A stretch of 28,444 nt of DNA from the NCBI GenBank assembly GCA_012799265.1, contig JAAZLP010000069.1, positions 1 to 28,444 on the forward strand, written 5' to 3'. Each line of letters starts with the position of its first letter. The stretch's first letter is position 1. This document shows, in pieces, positions 1 through 8,225 of this stretch. Both the position numbers and the translations under genes were made by a program. The DNA comes from Phyllobacteriaceae bacterium (GTDB lineage Bacteria > Pseudomonadota > Alphaproteobacteria > Rhizobiales > Devosiaceae). Below the pieces are notes generated by a model that made no database searches, was not told the origin of the DNA, and worked only from the letters and a program-made list of their open reading frames with translations.

Positions 1-976
1 CCGACGCCGCCCGGTCACCGACGCCCGCAGCCGCCGTGACAGCCAGGGGAAAGCCCACCGACACACCGACGCCGATAATGGCAAAGCCGATCAGCGCGAC
101 GGGCACGCTTGGCGCGAGATAAAGCAGGGCCCCGCCGATAACAGCCAGCGTGCCGCAAAATTGGGCGGTGCCGACCGCGCCGAAGCGCCGCTTGAGGAAA
201 TCGCCGCCGAAGCGGCCTGCCGCGACGAATGCCGCAAAGATGGAATAGCCAAGTCCGACGACACCAGCTTCCCCGCCAAGGGCGTCACGGAGGAAAATGG
301 CGGACCAGTCGGCCATGGCCCCTTCGGTCATGGCGATGCCAAAGACGAAAAGGCAGATGCCAATGAGGGCCGGGCTCGGCAGCGACCACGCCGATTTCTG
401 ACTGTCGCCTGTTGGCGGCGTGTCCAGCACGTGCGGCAGCGCGCGGGCATTGATCAGCGCAAAGGGCAGGACGGCCGCGGCCAGCAGGGGGACCGCGATG
501 TTAGCGGCAAGGCCAAAGCCGGCAAAGGCTGTGCCGATGAGACTTCCCGCCATGATCCCCAGCGACCAGAAGCCATGGGAGGTGTTCATGATGAGCTTGC
601 CGGTGGCTTTTTCGACGAGGTCCGCCTGAACATTGAGTCCGAGCTCGACAAAGGAAATGGACGAACCAGCCAGCATCAGTGCGATGAAGAGCCAGGTCGC
701 GTCGGGCGCCATGACGGGCAGGCTTGCCGCAATCGAGTAGAGAACCATGCCGACGATGATCGCGGTTCGTGCCCCGATCTTTCCGACGAGCGGGCCGGCA
801 AAGGGCAGGGTCAGCAGGGTGCCGATTGGCATGCCGAGAAGGGCGAAGGCGAGGGCAGCCGGGCCGAGCCCCAATGCCTGCTGGACTTCCGGGATGCGCG
901 GCAGCCAGGAGCCGAAGGCGATGGGCTGGAAAAAGAAGGCCAGCATGACGAGGCGCTGGGGCGTTAGGGTCGACAT
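1..976 (-). CDS. MFS transporter, C-terminus cut by the window edge
   Basis: Reading the minus strand from ATG at 976 gives about 325 residues open to the window edge with no stop. The product is almost wholly hydrophobic, with roughly ten membrane segments. It has a glycine-rich loop between helices 2 and 3 (GPLVGKIGARTA, near residues 61-72) typical of the major facilitator superfamily, and a long cytoplasmic linker near residue 190. The N-terminus (FGSWLPRIPEVQ) and the later GLGYSIFA stretch recall the YbjJ-like branch of MFS permeases. Substrate cannot be told from sequence. The start is the only ATG just before the hydrophobic region. The preceding gene on the same strand ends at 1040 with a terminator between them, so this gene probably has its own transcription unit. 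Confidence 0.85.
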   Translation of the reverse strand, partial: MSTLTPQRLVMLAFFFQPIAFGSWLPRIPEVQQALGLGPAALAFALLGMPIGTLLTLPFAGPLVGKIGARTAIIVGMVLYSIAASLPVMAPDATWLFIALMLAGSSISFVELGLNVQADLVEKATGKLIMNTSHGFWSLGIMAGSLIGTAFAGFGLAANIAVPLLAAAVLPFALINARALPHVLDTPPTGDSQKSAWSLPSPALIGICLFVFGIAMTEGAMADWSAIFLRDALGGEAGVVGLGYSIFAAFVAAGRFGGDFLKRRFGAVGTAQFCGTLAVIGGALLYLAPSVPVALIGFAIIGVGVSVGFPLAVTAAAGVGDRAAS

Positions 977-994
977 CAGGCTGTCTCGGCGGTG

Positions 995-1027
995 AAAACG
1001 AAAAACGCTCCGCCTTCCAGCGAAGCG
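995..1027 (-). terminator. rho-independent terminator behind the NTF2-like gene
   Basis: On the minus strand CGCTTCGC and GCGGAGCG form an eight-pair stem with one G-U pair and a six-base loop, followed by TTTTTCGTTTT. It lies 13 bases past the stop of the gene at 1040-1528 and ahead of the MFS gene. Confidence 0.65.
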
Positions 1028-1039
1028 CTCAAGGCGTAA

Positions 1040-1528
1040 CTAGCGGCTGGCGCCCATCGGATAGGGCAGGTAGCCAACGAAGCCGGTCAGCTTCCATTGC
1101 GCCTCGGATTTCCGCAGGAAATACAGCGTCTGCCAGTTCAGCCGATCTGTTCCGCCGTCGCTGAGCTTGATCTCGCCATTGAACTTTTTATGCGCAATCG
1201 CCCGGTCGCCGGTGATTTCGATCTCGGTGAGGCTGGTGGCGCGGTGGATCCCGGCTTCGACGTCTTCCGCATAGCTCATGGCCTGGCCTTCACGGGCCTG
1301 ACGCAGCCACTCGTCACGATAATGCGCCAGGGTGGGGAAGCTGATCGTCCAGCCATCCGGATTGTCCTGCCGATTGCCGTTGATGGCGAAAAACTCCGCT
1401 TCGAGGAAGTCGTTCTCAACCATCGACCAGTCTGCAGCCACATAGGCAGCAATGTCGCGGGGAACCAGCATGGTCCAGATGGCGCTTCGATCTGCGTCGT
1501 CGGGAAACGGGTTTGTGGACAGATTCAT
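1040..1528 (-). CDS. small NTF2-like (SnoaL-type) hypothetical protein, 162 aa
   Basis: A 162-residue soluble protein without signal peptide. The pattern is that of an NTF2/SnoaL-like cone fold: an N-terminal helix (IWTMLVPRDIAAYVAADW), a middle helical stretch, then alternating beta strands with charged faces ending in WQTLYFLRKSEAQWKLTGFVGYLP. That last strand pair is typical of the family, whose members are enzymes or ligand-binding proteins of many kinds; no catalytic set can be assigned here. GGGAG lies about 14 bases ahead of the ATG, so ribosome binding is mediocre. The gene is divergent from the sugar operon and shares its 367-base upstream region, so common regulation is possible but unproven. 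Confidence 0.55.
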   Translation of the reverse strand: MNLSTNPFPDDADRSAIWTMLVPRDIAAYVAADWSMVENDFLEAEFFAINGNRQDNPDGWTISFPTLAHYRDEWLRQAREGQAMSYAEDVEAGIHRATSLTEIEITGDRAIAHKKFNGEIKLSDGGTDRLNWQTLYFLRKSEAQWKLTGFVGYLPYPMGASR

Positions 1529-1628
1529 TTCGCTCGGCGCTCCCTCGAAATTCGCCCTGAGGCACGTTCATCCAGTCTGTTTCAAATTTTCAGTCTTGTC
1601 ACTGACCAGAGTTATCCTGAAACAAGAA

Positions 1629-1643
1629 AATTGGATACCAATT
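1629..1643. promoter_or_regulatory. palindromic operator candidate AATTGG-ATA-CCAATT
   Basis: A perfect inverted repeat with six-base arms and a three-base centre. With its flanks it closely resembles the AAATTGGTATACCAATTT type of site known for GntR-family hexuronate regulators, but with one central base missing. AATTGGTAT recurs at 1763-1771 as a half site about 25 bases ahead of the candidate -35. Two sites about 120 bases apart would allow looping. The operon's own regulator is of the RpiR family, so the true binder is unknown. Confidence 0.4.
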
Positions 1644-1792
1644 GGAACAGGATGCCTTAAGGCGCGGCGGTTGTCCACATCAGAGCGGCGTGGGATTGGG
1701 ACCTATATGGCCGAAATCGCTTTGGTTTCTGGCGAGCGCGCAAATGTTCTCGGGGTGGTTTAAATTGGTATTGTCAGTTCGTCGAATGTGTG

Positions 1793-1822
1793 TTGACATT
1801 AGATGTGAGCGGTGCCTAGTCT
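1793..1822 (+). promoter_or_regulatory. candidate sigma-70 promoter of the sugar operon
   Basis: TTGACA at 1793-1798 is a consensus -35 element. TAGTCT at 1817-1822, 18 bases further, is a fair -10. Transcription would start near 1830, leaving a leader of about 65 bases before the ATG at 1896. Confidence 0.45.
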
Positions 1823-1895
1823 TGAAAATCGTTTACAATAATTCATGCTGATCCGCCTAAATGAGATCGGCTCAGTAAACAGGGAGCAGACATCT

Positions 1896-3050
1896 ATGCG
1901 GGTTGGCATTGTCGGTCTCGGCTATCGTCTGGGTTATCTTGCGCGAGTGTTTTCGCTTGCGCGCAGCGATTTCGAGATTGTCGGTTATGTCGATCCGGCT
2001 CCCGCAGGCCTGCCCTATACGCAGGAGCATGGCGCTTCCGTCGGGAAGAGCTACGAAAGCATCGAAGCGCTGATCGACGAGGGCCAGCTTGATCTGCTGA
2101 TGATCGGCTCTCCCAACCATCTCCATCTCGATCACATTCGCATTGGCCTTGAGCGGGGGATGAAAATCTTCACCGAAAAGCCGGTGGTGACCTCAGTCGA
2201 AGACACGATGGCGCTGGCCGAGCTGATCGCGCGTTATGGTTCCGACAATCTCATGGTTGGCCTGGTGCTGCGCTATGCGCCGCTCTATGTCGACCTCCGC
2301 CGTGCGCAGGCCGAGGGGCATCTGGGCGAGATCGCCTCCATCGAAGCCTCCGAACATATCCCGCCCTATCACGGCGCCTTCTTCATGCGCGACTGGCGGC
2401 GATACGAGAAATATGCCGGCAGCTTCATGCTCGAAAAGTGCTGCCACGATATCGACCTCTACAATGGCGTGATGGGGTGTCGCCCGCGCTATGTGGCGAG
2501 CTTTGGCGGTCGCAAGAGTTTCGTGCCGGAAAATGCGCCGCAGAATGTCGGCGTCAACGATCTCGAGGTCTATCACCGCAAGCCTTCGGGCTGGCTGGGC
2601 TCGGACAAGGTCTTCGACAGCGATGGCGACATCATCGATTTCCAGACTGCCATTGTGCAGTACGAAAGCGGCGCCTCGCTGGTCTTTCATACCAATATCA
2701 ATGTGCCCGACGATTTCCGTCGCTTCGCGGTGATCGGCTCCAAGGGCATGGCGGAAGGCGATTTCATCCGCAACTACTTCAAGGTGACCGACGCGCTCAC
2801 CAGCGACCGCCTCGAAGACAAGACCTACCAGACCAGCGATCTCAGCCAGCACTATGGTGCGGACGAGCAGATGGCAGAGGACATCCTCAAGCACATGGTC
2901 GAGGGCGCGCCGCTGCCGGTTTCGGTGACGGACGCGCTGGAGGCAGGGCTTCTGGCGCTGAGCATGGATGAAGCCATGCGGACGCGCTCCGTGGTGGACA
3001 TGACCCCGATCTGGCAGCGCTTCGATGCGGCGCTGGGCAAGGGCAAGTAG
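1896..3050 (+). CDS. Gfo/Idh/MocA-family NAD(P)-dependent oxidoreductase
   Basis: A 384-residue cytosolic protein. The start is ATG 1896, not the earlier in-frame ATG at 1845: AGGGAG lies nine bases before it and the Rossmann motif GLGYRLG begins at residue 7. Further family marks are YVDP after the second strand, EKP at residues 94-96 (family catalytic lysine region) and KCCHDIDLY at 181-189, which supplies the usual active-site Lys/His/Asp positions. The family oxidises or reduces sugars and inositols with NAD(P); a few relatives use NAD to cleave glycosides. It opens an operon for import and hydrolysis of an oligosaccharide, so it probably acts on the imported sugar or a breakdown product. 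Its 3' end lies 12 bases before the first permease gene. Confidence 0.85.
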   Translation: MRVGIVGLGYRLGYLARVFSLARSDFEIVGYVDPAPAGLPYTQEHGASVGKSYESIEALIDEGQLDLLMIGSPNHLHLDHIRIGLERGMKIFTEKPVVTSVEDTMALAELIARYGSDNLMVGLVLRYAPLYVDLRRAQAEGHLGEIASIEASEHIPPYHGAFFMRDWRRYEKYAGSFMLEKCCHDIDLYNGVMGCRPRYVASFGGRKSFVPENAPQNVGVNDLEVYHRKPSGWLGSDKVFDSDGDIIDFQTAIVQYESGASLVFHTNINVPDDFRRFAVIGSKGMAEGDFIRNYFKVTDALTSDRLEDKTYQTSDLSQHYGADEQMAEDILKHMVEGAPLPVSVTDALEAGLLALSMDEAMRTRSVVDMTPIWQRFDAALGKGK

Positions 3051-3062
3051 GAGTAGGGGCCG

Positions 3063-3950
3063 ATGACCAGCACAAGAAGCGCAACCCTCTTTGCACTGGC
3101 CCTGTTGGCCCCCGCCCTGATCTACATTCTGACGATCGTCGCCTATCCGCTATTCGACACGATCGTTCTCTCCTTCACCAATGCCTCGCTCCGCCAGGAA
3201 TATGATTTCGTCGGCTGGGCGAACTATCAGCGCATCTTTGGTGCCGGTAATTTCACCGAGGTGATCATCCGGACCTTCATCTGGACCTTCTTTTCGGTCT
3301 CGATGAAAATGATCATCGGCATGTGTGGCGCTGTGTTGCTCAACGCCGCCATTCCCGGCCAGACCCTATTCCGCATCCTCACCATGCCGCCCTGGATCGT
3401 ACCCATGGCCATCGGCATCTTCATGTGGGGCTGGATGTATAACGGCCAGTTCGGGATGATCTCGGGCCTGTTGCAGAATTTCGGCCTGACCAATGGTCCG
3501 ATCGCCTTCCTCGCCTATGGCAATACGGCGTTCTGGGCGACCATCGTCACCGACGTCTGGATCGGCGTGCCCATGGTCACGATCTATTTCCTCGCCGCCA
3601 TGCAGTCGATCCCCAAGGATCTCTATGAGGCTGCGTGGACGGATGGGGCTGGGCGCTTCTACCGGTTCCGCCGCATCACCCTGCCGCTGATGGTGCCGGC
3701 CATCATCACCATGAGCCTCCTCTCGCTCATTGCCACCTTCAATTCCTTCGACATCATCTGGATCCTGACCCAGGGCGGCCCGTCCGGCTCGACCACCACG
3801 ATGATCATCGACACCTACAAGACGGCCATGGGCTCCCGGAAATATGGCGAAGGCGCTGCGCGCGCCGTGGTCATTTCGATCTTCGTGACGATCTTCTGCC
3901 TCGTCTACTTCCGCGCCGTGCGCAAGCTGCAGCAGGGAGAAGCCAAATGA
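3063..3950 (+). CDS. sugar ABC transporter permease, MalF/UgpA type
   Basis: A 295-residue inner-membrane protein with six predicted helices; the first spans about residues 8-32. The cytoplasmic EAA loop, which docks on the ATPase, is clear: EAAWTDGAGRFYRFRRITLP. This places it in the binding-protein-dependent transport family of carbohydrate uptake-1 (CUT1) systems. AGGAG and AGGGG lie just before the ATG. The stop overlaps the start of the second permease by the ATGA arrangement, so the two subunits, which form the heterodimeric channel, are translationally coupled. Confidence 0.93.
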   Translation: MTSTRSATLFALALLAPALIYILTIVAYPLFDTIVLSFTNASLRQEYDFVGWANYQRIFGAGNFTEVIIRTFIWTFFSVSMKMIIGMCGAVLLNAAIPGQTLFRILTMPPWIVPMAIGIFMWGWMYNGQFGMISGLLQNFGLTNGPIAFLAYGNTAFWATIVTDVWIGVPMVTIYFLAAMQSIPKDLYEAAWTDGAGRFYRFRRITLPLMVPAIITMSLLSLIATFNSFDIIWILTQGGPSGSTTTMIIDTYKTAMGSRKYGEGAARAVVISIFVTIFCLVYFRAVRKLQQGEAK

Positions 3951-4882
3951 GCGACGTCGCCCGCACCACCGAAGTTGCTGCCGTCGACAGCCCGGCCAGC
4001 GTCCAGCCAAAGCGCGCCGCGCGCAGCTCGTCGCGCCCGATGATCGACCGCTACAAGTGGTACGAGATCGCGGGGCTCTATCTGGGTATCGCGGTATTCC
4101 TCTTCTTCGTCTTGGCGCCTTTCATCGAAGGGTTCCTCGTCTCGCTCAAGCCGCTGTCGCAGCTCTTCTCGACACCATACAGCTTCATCCCGAAGAACGG
4201 CTCGTTCGACGCCTATTTCACCATGTGGCAGTCAGTGCCGGCGCTCGGCATGCATATCTTCAACTCGTTCTTCATATCGACGGTGGTGACCCTGATCGTG
4301 GTCGCGATCGTGGTGCCTGCGGCCTATGCCTTTGCCCGCTTCAACTTTGTGGGTTCGGGGTTGCTGCTGGGCGCGTTCCTTGCCGTCAACATGTTCTCCG
4401 GCGCCGTGCTGCTGATCCCGCTCTTCCGGCTGATGCGGGCCATGGGCCTGCTCAACACCTATTGGGCGATGATCGTGCCGGGCGCCGCCTTCCTCATTCC
4501 CTCGTCCATCTGGCTTTTGCGCACCTATATGATGCGTATCCCGCGCGAGCTGGATGAGGCCGCCTGGGTCGATGGCGCCAGCCGCCTCTATACCCTGCGC
4601 CGTGTGATCCTGCCGCTGGCCATGCCGGGCATCGTGGTGGTCGCGATCATGACCTTCATCGGCGCCTATGCCCAGCAATTCATCTTCGCGCTGACCTTCA
4701 ACTCCAAGACCGAATTCATGCCGCTGCCGGTTGGCCTCTTCGCCTTCTTCGGCAAGCAGGAGGTCCAGTGGAATGAATTGATGGCAGCGTCTTTCGTCGG
4801 AATCCTGCCGGTCATGATCGTGATCGTGTTCCTGCAGCGCTACCTCGTCGCCGGCCTGACCGCCGGGGCCGTGAAGCAGTAA
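3947..4882 (+). CDS. sugar ABC transporter permease, MalG/UgpE type
   Basis: The second membrane subunit, 311 residues. The start is ATG 3947, inside the stop codon region of the previous gene, with GGGAG nine bases upstream. The long same-frame extension upstream is only a shadow of permease 1. A polar tail of about 40 residues precedes the first helix, then six helices follow. The EAA loop reads ELDEAAWVDGASRLYTLRR, followed by ILPLAMPG. A CUT1-type permease that should pair with the preceding one and with the ATPase at 6211. A small hairpin (GGGCC-GAGG-GGCCC, 4885-4898) lies just past its stop, before the binding-protein gene. Confidence 0.93.
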   Translation: MSDVARTTEVAAVDSPASVQPKRAARSSSRPMIDRYKWYEIAGLYLGIAVFLFFVLAPFIEGFLVSLKPLSQLFSTPYSFIPKNGSFDAYFTMWQSVPALGMHIFNSFFISTVVTLIVVAIVVPAAYAFARFNFVGSGLLLGAFLAVNMFSGAVLLIPLFRLMRAMGLLNTYWAMIVPGAAFLIPSSIWLLRTYMMRIPRELDEAAWVDGASRLYTLRRVILPLAMPGIVVVAIMTFIGAYAQQFIFALTFNSKTEFMPLPVGLFAFFGKQEVQWNELMAASFVGILPVMIVIVFLQRYLVAGLTAGAVKQ

Positions 4883-4917
4883 GAGGGCCGAGGGGCCCAC
4901 ACAAAGGGAGACTATTT

Positions 4918-6138
4918 ATGACCAAGACAAAAAGCATTCTGCTCGCGTCTGTCGTCGCCTTGTCCGGCACCACCGGCCTGACGGGCCTGGCCATGGCCGA
5001 CGACATCGATATCATCCTGTGCGGTGACACGGTGACGCCAGTTTATCTGGAGCTCTTCGAAGAGTGGAACGCCGCCAATCCGGACTACAAGGTCGTCTCG
5101 GAAGTCGTCGGCTGGGGCCAGTGCCAGGACAAGGTGACCACGCTGGCCGCCGCTGGCACGCCGGTTGATATCGCCTATGTCGGCTCGCGTACCCTCAAGC
5201 AGTTTGCCCAGAACGACCTCATCGTGCCCGTGCCGATGACGGAAGAGGAAAAGGCCGCCTATTACAACTTCGTGCCGGAAACCGTGACCTTCGACGGCAC
5301 CCAGTGGGGCGTTCCGGTCGCCTTCTCCACCAAGGCTCTCTACTGGAACAAGGATCTGTTCGAAGCCGCTGGCCTCGACCCGGAAACCCCGCCCAAGACC
5401 TGGGAAGAAAAGATCGCTTTCGCCAAGCAGATCACCGAAAACACTGACGCTGCCGGCTACGGCCTCGTCGCCAAGACCTTCGACAACACCATGCACCAGT
5501 TCCTGCATTGGGTTTACACCAATGACGGCCAGGTGATCGATGCCGATGGCAATATCACGCTCAACAGCCCGCAGGTCCTCGCCGCTCTCCAGGCGATCAA
5601 GGACATCACTCCCTATTCCGAAGAAGGCCCGACTGCTTACGAGCAGAACGAAGTCCGCGCCATCTGGCTGGACGGCGGCGTTGCCATGATCGAGGCCAGC
5701 ATCGGCGCCGCCGGTCTTGCCACCGAAGCCGGGATGAACTGGGGCGTTGCCGAACTGCCGGTTGGCCCCGACGCCAAGGGCCCGGGCACGCTGCTGATCA
5801 CCGACTCGCTGGCCGTGTTCAAGGGCACGGGCCAGGAAGACAAGGTCATTGAATTTGCCAAGTTCCTGACCTCGCCGGAAAACCAGTGGAAGTATGAAAT
5901 GGCCGAAGGTGGCCTCACCCCGCTGCGTCCGCTGCATGTCGATGAACTCCTGGCCACGAACCCGGCCTGGAAGCCCTTCCTCGACGGCATCGAATTCGGT
6001 GGTCCGGAGCCGCTGCTGACCGACTATATCGGCCTGCAGAACGTCATGATCGAAATGGTCCAGTCCGTTGTGATTGGCTCTGCCGAGCCGCAGGCTGCGC
6101 TTGAACGCGCTGCCGCTGAACTCGAGCAGTACAAGTAA
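4918..6138 (+). CDS. extracellular sugar-binding protein of the ABC system, family 1
   Basis: A 406-residue periplasmic protein. The N-terminus is a classical Sec signal: KTK, a hydrophobic core, then cleavage probably after AMA near residue 27. The mature part has the family 1 (MalE-like) layout: an opening strand DIDIILCGDTVTP, then DIAYVGSRTLKQFAQN, and a late segment (KFLTSPENQWKY) typical of bacterial oligosaccharide binders. There is no lipobox, so it is soluble. AGGGAG sits nine bases before the ATG. Two cysteines in the first 60 residues (CGD and GQCQD) could form a disulfide. The sugar bound cannot be read directly; the cotranscribed hexosaminidase favours a HexNAc oligosaccharide. 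Confidence 0.92.
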   Translation: MTKTKSILLASVVALSGTTGLTGLAMADDIDIILCGDTVTPVYLELFEEWNAANPDYKVVSEVVGWGQCQDKVTTLAAAGTPVDIAYVGSRTLKQFAQNDLIVPVPMTEEEKAAYYNFVPETVTFDGTQWGVPVAFSTKALYWNKDLFEAAGLDPETPPKTWEEKIAFAKQITENTDAAGYGLVAKTFDNTMHQFLHWVYTNDGQVIDADGNITLNSPQVLAALQAIKDITPYSEEGPTAYEQNEVRAIWLDGGVAMIEASIGAAGLATEAGMNWGVAELPVGPDAKGPGTLLITDSLAVFKGTGQEDKVIEFAKFLTSPENQWKYEMAEGGLTPLRPLHVDELLATNPAWKPFLDGIEFGGPEPLLTDYIGLQNVMIEMVQSVVIGSAEPQAALERAAAELEQYK

Positions 6139-6155
6139 GGTCCTCCCAGACCGTT

Positions 6156-6179
6156 GCCGTCGCCCTTCGGGGCGGCGGC
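6156..6179 (+). other. intercistronic UUCG hairpin behind the binding-protein gene
   Basis: GCCGTCGCCC and GGGCGGCGGC pair over ten bases, with one G-U pair, around a UUCG tetraloop. No T-run follows, so it is unlikely to terminate fully. Hairpins in this place commonly protect the upstream binding-protein message from 3' decay, giving more binding protein than ATPase. Confidence 0.7.
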
Positions 6180-6210
6180 GTCATCAAAAGCTTTCCCGGA
6201 GACGCCGCTC

Positions 6211-7287
6211 ATGTCGCAGCTCAGCCTCAAGCGCCTCGAAAAATCGTTCAACGAAGCCCGCATCATCAAGGGGATCGACCTTGACGTGTCCGAGGGCGAG
6301 TTCGTTGTTTTCGTTGGCCCGTCGGGCTGCGGTAAATCAACCCTGCTGCGCATGATCGCCGGGCTGGAAGATGTCTCGGCGGGCGAGATTGAAATCGGCG
6401 GCAAGGTGGTCAATGAACTGCCGCCTGTGCAGCGCGGCATCGCCATGGTGTTCCAGTCCTATGCGCTCTATCCGCATATGACGGTTTACGAGAACATCGC
6501 CTTTCCGCTGCGCGTCGAAAAGCTGCCCCAGGACGAGGTGGACCGCCGTGTTGGTGCCGCGGCCAAGGTGCTCCAGCTGGAAAGCCGTTTGCAGCACCGC
6601 CCCGGCCAGCTGTCCGGTGGTCAGCGCCAGCGCGTCGCCATCGGCCGCGCCATTGTGCGCCAGCCCAAGATTTTCCTTTTCGATGAGCCGCTCTCGAACC
6701 TCGACGCAGCGCTGCGTTCCGAAATGCGCATCGAGCTCATGGAGCTGCACAAGCGCCTCGGCTCGACCATGATCTATGTGACGCACGACCAGGTCGAAGC
6801 CATGACCATGGCCGACAAGATCGTCGTGCTGGATGCCGGCACCATCGCCCAGGTCGGCTCGCCGCTCGAGCTCTATCACCGCCCGGACAATATTTTCGTC
6901 GCCGGTTTCATCGGCTCGCCCAAGATGAATTTCATCTCCGGTACTGTCGCTTCGGCTGACGGCAGCAATGCCGTTGTCGACCTCGGCGCCCTGGGCACCA
7001 TCGCTCTGCCGCGCACCAATACCGCCATCGCCGGCCAGAACGTGACGCTGGGTATTCGTCCCGAGCATCTTAGTCTCGGCGACGGCCAGTTCTCCCTGGA
7101 CATCACGCCGAACATTGTCGAGCAGCTCGGCATTCACACCATCACCTATGCCACGCTGCCGGGTGGTGAGAATTTCATCGGCCTGTTTGAAGGCAATCCC
7201 GACCTCGTCGATGGTAAGGAGGTCCGCATGGGCTTCGACATTTCCAAGGCACATTTGTTCGACGCCAACGGTCTCGCGGTGTACTGA
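6211..7287 (+). CDS. ugpC: sugar ABC transporter ATP-binding protein, UgpC/MalK type
   Basis: A 358-residue cytoplasmic ATPase. ATG 6211 is preferred over the in-frame ATG at 6154 because the earlier start would run through the UUCG hairpin, while CGGAGA precedes 6211 at good spacing. Walker A is GPSGCGKST (residues 36-44), the Q-loop is VFQSYALYPHMT, the signature LSGGQ is at 134-138, Walker B IFLFDE at 154-159, and the switch histidine is in VTHDQVEAMTMAD. The C-terminal third (about 240-358) is the beta-rich TOBE domain of the MalK/UgpC group. It should energise the two permeases upstream. The symbol is the usual family label, not evidence for glycerol phosphate transport. Confidence 0.9.
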   Translation: MSQLSLKRLEKSFNEARIIKGIDLDVSEGEFVVFVGPSGCGKSTLLRMIAGLEDVSAGEIEIGGKVVNELPPVQRGIAMVFQSYALYPHMTVYENIAFPLRVEKLPQDEVDRRVGAAAKVLQLESRLQHRPGQLSGGQRQRVAIGRAIVRQPKIFLFDEPLSNLDAALRSEMRIELMELHKRLGSTMIYVTHDQVEAMTMADKIVVLDAGTIAQVGSPLELYHRPDNIFVAGFIGSPKMNFISGTVASADGSNAVVDLGALGTIALPRTNTAIAGQNVTLGIRPEHLSLGDGQFSLDITPNIVEQLGIHTITYATLPGGENFIGLFEGNPDLVDGKEVRMGFDISKAHLFDANGLAVY

Positions 7288-7313
7288 GCCAGCCAAACGC
7301 CGGAGAGACGTGC

Positions 7314-8180
7314 ATGCTGGATATCGTGGGACTGCTGCAGACCGAAAAGGACGCTTTCACCCGTTCGGAAAGAGCGCTGACCGATCTGGTGCTCGCCGAT
7401 GTCGACAGCGTTCTCAAGATGAGCATTGTCGATCTCGCCGCGCATGCGGATGTGTCGCCGCCGACCGTCACCCGCTTTTGCCGCCGCCTTGGCTGCGACA
7501 GCTATGCCGACTTCAAGGTGCGGCTGGCGCAGTCGCGCTTCGTTGGCCAGCGCTATTTCGCGCCCGCATCCGGACCGTCCAGCGTTCGCGAGATTGCGCA
7601 GGGCGTCGTCAATGGCATCCAGTCGACGCTTTATGACACCTTCGACAAGCTCGATTTTGACGCCATTGAGCGGGCTGCAGAATCCATTGTGAAATCCAGC
7701 TTCGTGCTGACCTTTGGCTCGGGCGGCGCCTCATCCATGATGGCGACGGAAGCCGAGGTGCGGCTTTTCCGGCTTGGGCTCAAGGTCAGCTCTTCCACCG
7801 ACCATCAGGTGCAGATGATGCGTGCGGCGGCAGCACCATCCGGCACGGTCATCGTCGCTTTCTCCATGACCGGCAATAATCTGCCGCTTGCCAAGGCGCT
7901 GGCGGTGGCGGGCGAATATGCCCATACGCGGATTGTCGTCTCCAAGGCAGGTTCCGCGCTGGCGGAACAGGCTGACATTCTACTGCCGGTGAGCTGGCGG
8001 GAAAATCAGGACATTCTGCGCCCCACGCCGGGGCGCTACGCCTTCCTCGCCAATCTCGACATTCTGAGCCAGACCATCGCCGCCCGCCTCGGGACTGCTG
8101 CTGTGGCCTCCATGCGCCGCATCAAGCACCAGCTCGTCGTCAATCGCGACGGCGACGACGCCCAACCCCTGGGCGATTGA
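7314..8180 (+). CDS. RpiR-family transcriptional regulator (HTH + SIS)
   Basis: A 288-residue cytosolic regulator. Residues 1-77 form the RpiR-type helix-turn-helix; VDLAAHADVSPPTVTRFCRRLG is the recognition region. Residues about 125-255 form a SIS sugar-phosphate-binding domain, with FGSGGASSMMATEAEVRL and the later IVAFSMTGNNLPLAKAL phosphate-binding loop. GGAGAG lies seven bases before the ATG. It is cotranscribed with the transporter, 26 bases behind the ATPase gene, so it probably senses a phosphorylated product of the imported sugar and controls the operon promoter near 1800. RpiR proteins can repress or activate; the sequence does not decide which. Confidence 0.9.
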   Translation: MLDIVGLLQTEKDAFTRSERALTDLVLADVDSVLKMSIVDLAAHADVSPPTVTRFCRRLGCDSYADFKVRLAQSRFVGQRYFAPASGPSSVREIAQGVVNGIQSTLYDTFDKLDFDAIERAAESIVKSSFVLTFGSGGASSMMATEAEVRLFRLGLKVSSSTDHQVQMMRAAAAPSGTVIVAFSMTGNNLPLAKALAVAGEYAHTRIVVSKAGSALAEQADILLPVSWRENQDILRPTPGRYAFLANLDILSQTIAARLGTAAVASMRRIKHQLVVNRDGDDAQPLGD

Positions 8181-8225
8181 CCCCTTCGCCAATGCGGCAT
8201 CGGCCGCACGTTACCGGACTTTGTC

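Larger units (their letters stand above)
1529..1895. other. divergent intergenic region ahead of the sugar operon
   Basis: A 367-base AT-richer stretch between the NTF2-like gene and the oxidoreductase gene. It carries a 15-base palindrome at 1629-1643, a matching half site at 1763-1771 and a candidate sigma-70 promoter at 1793-1822. Short open frames cross it, but none has a ribosome binding site or recognisable product. Confidence 0.6.

Noticed and set aside
161..967. 268-residue plus-strand frame at the left end
   Set aside because: Highly charged, repetitive, glycine-rich product with no family features; it is the antisense shadow of the MFS transporter, whose membrane pattern is clear.
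1845..1895. Upstream in-frame start of the Gfo/Idh gene
   Set aside because: It would place 17 unrelated residues before the Rossmann strand, lacks a ribosome site, and the later ATG has AGGGAG at ideal spacing.
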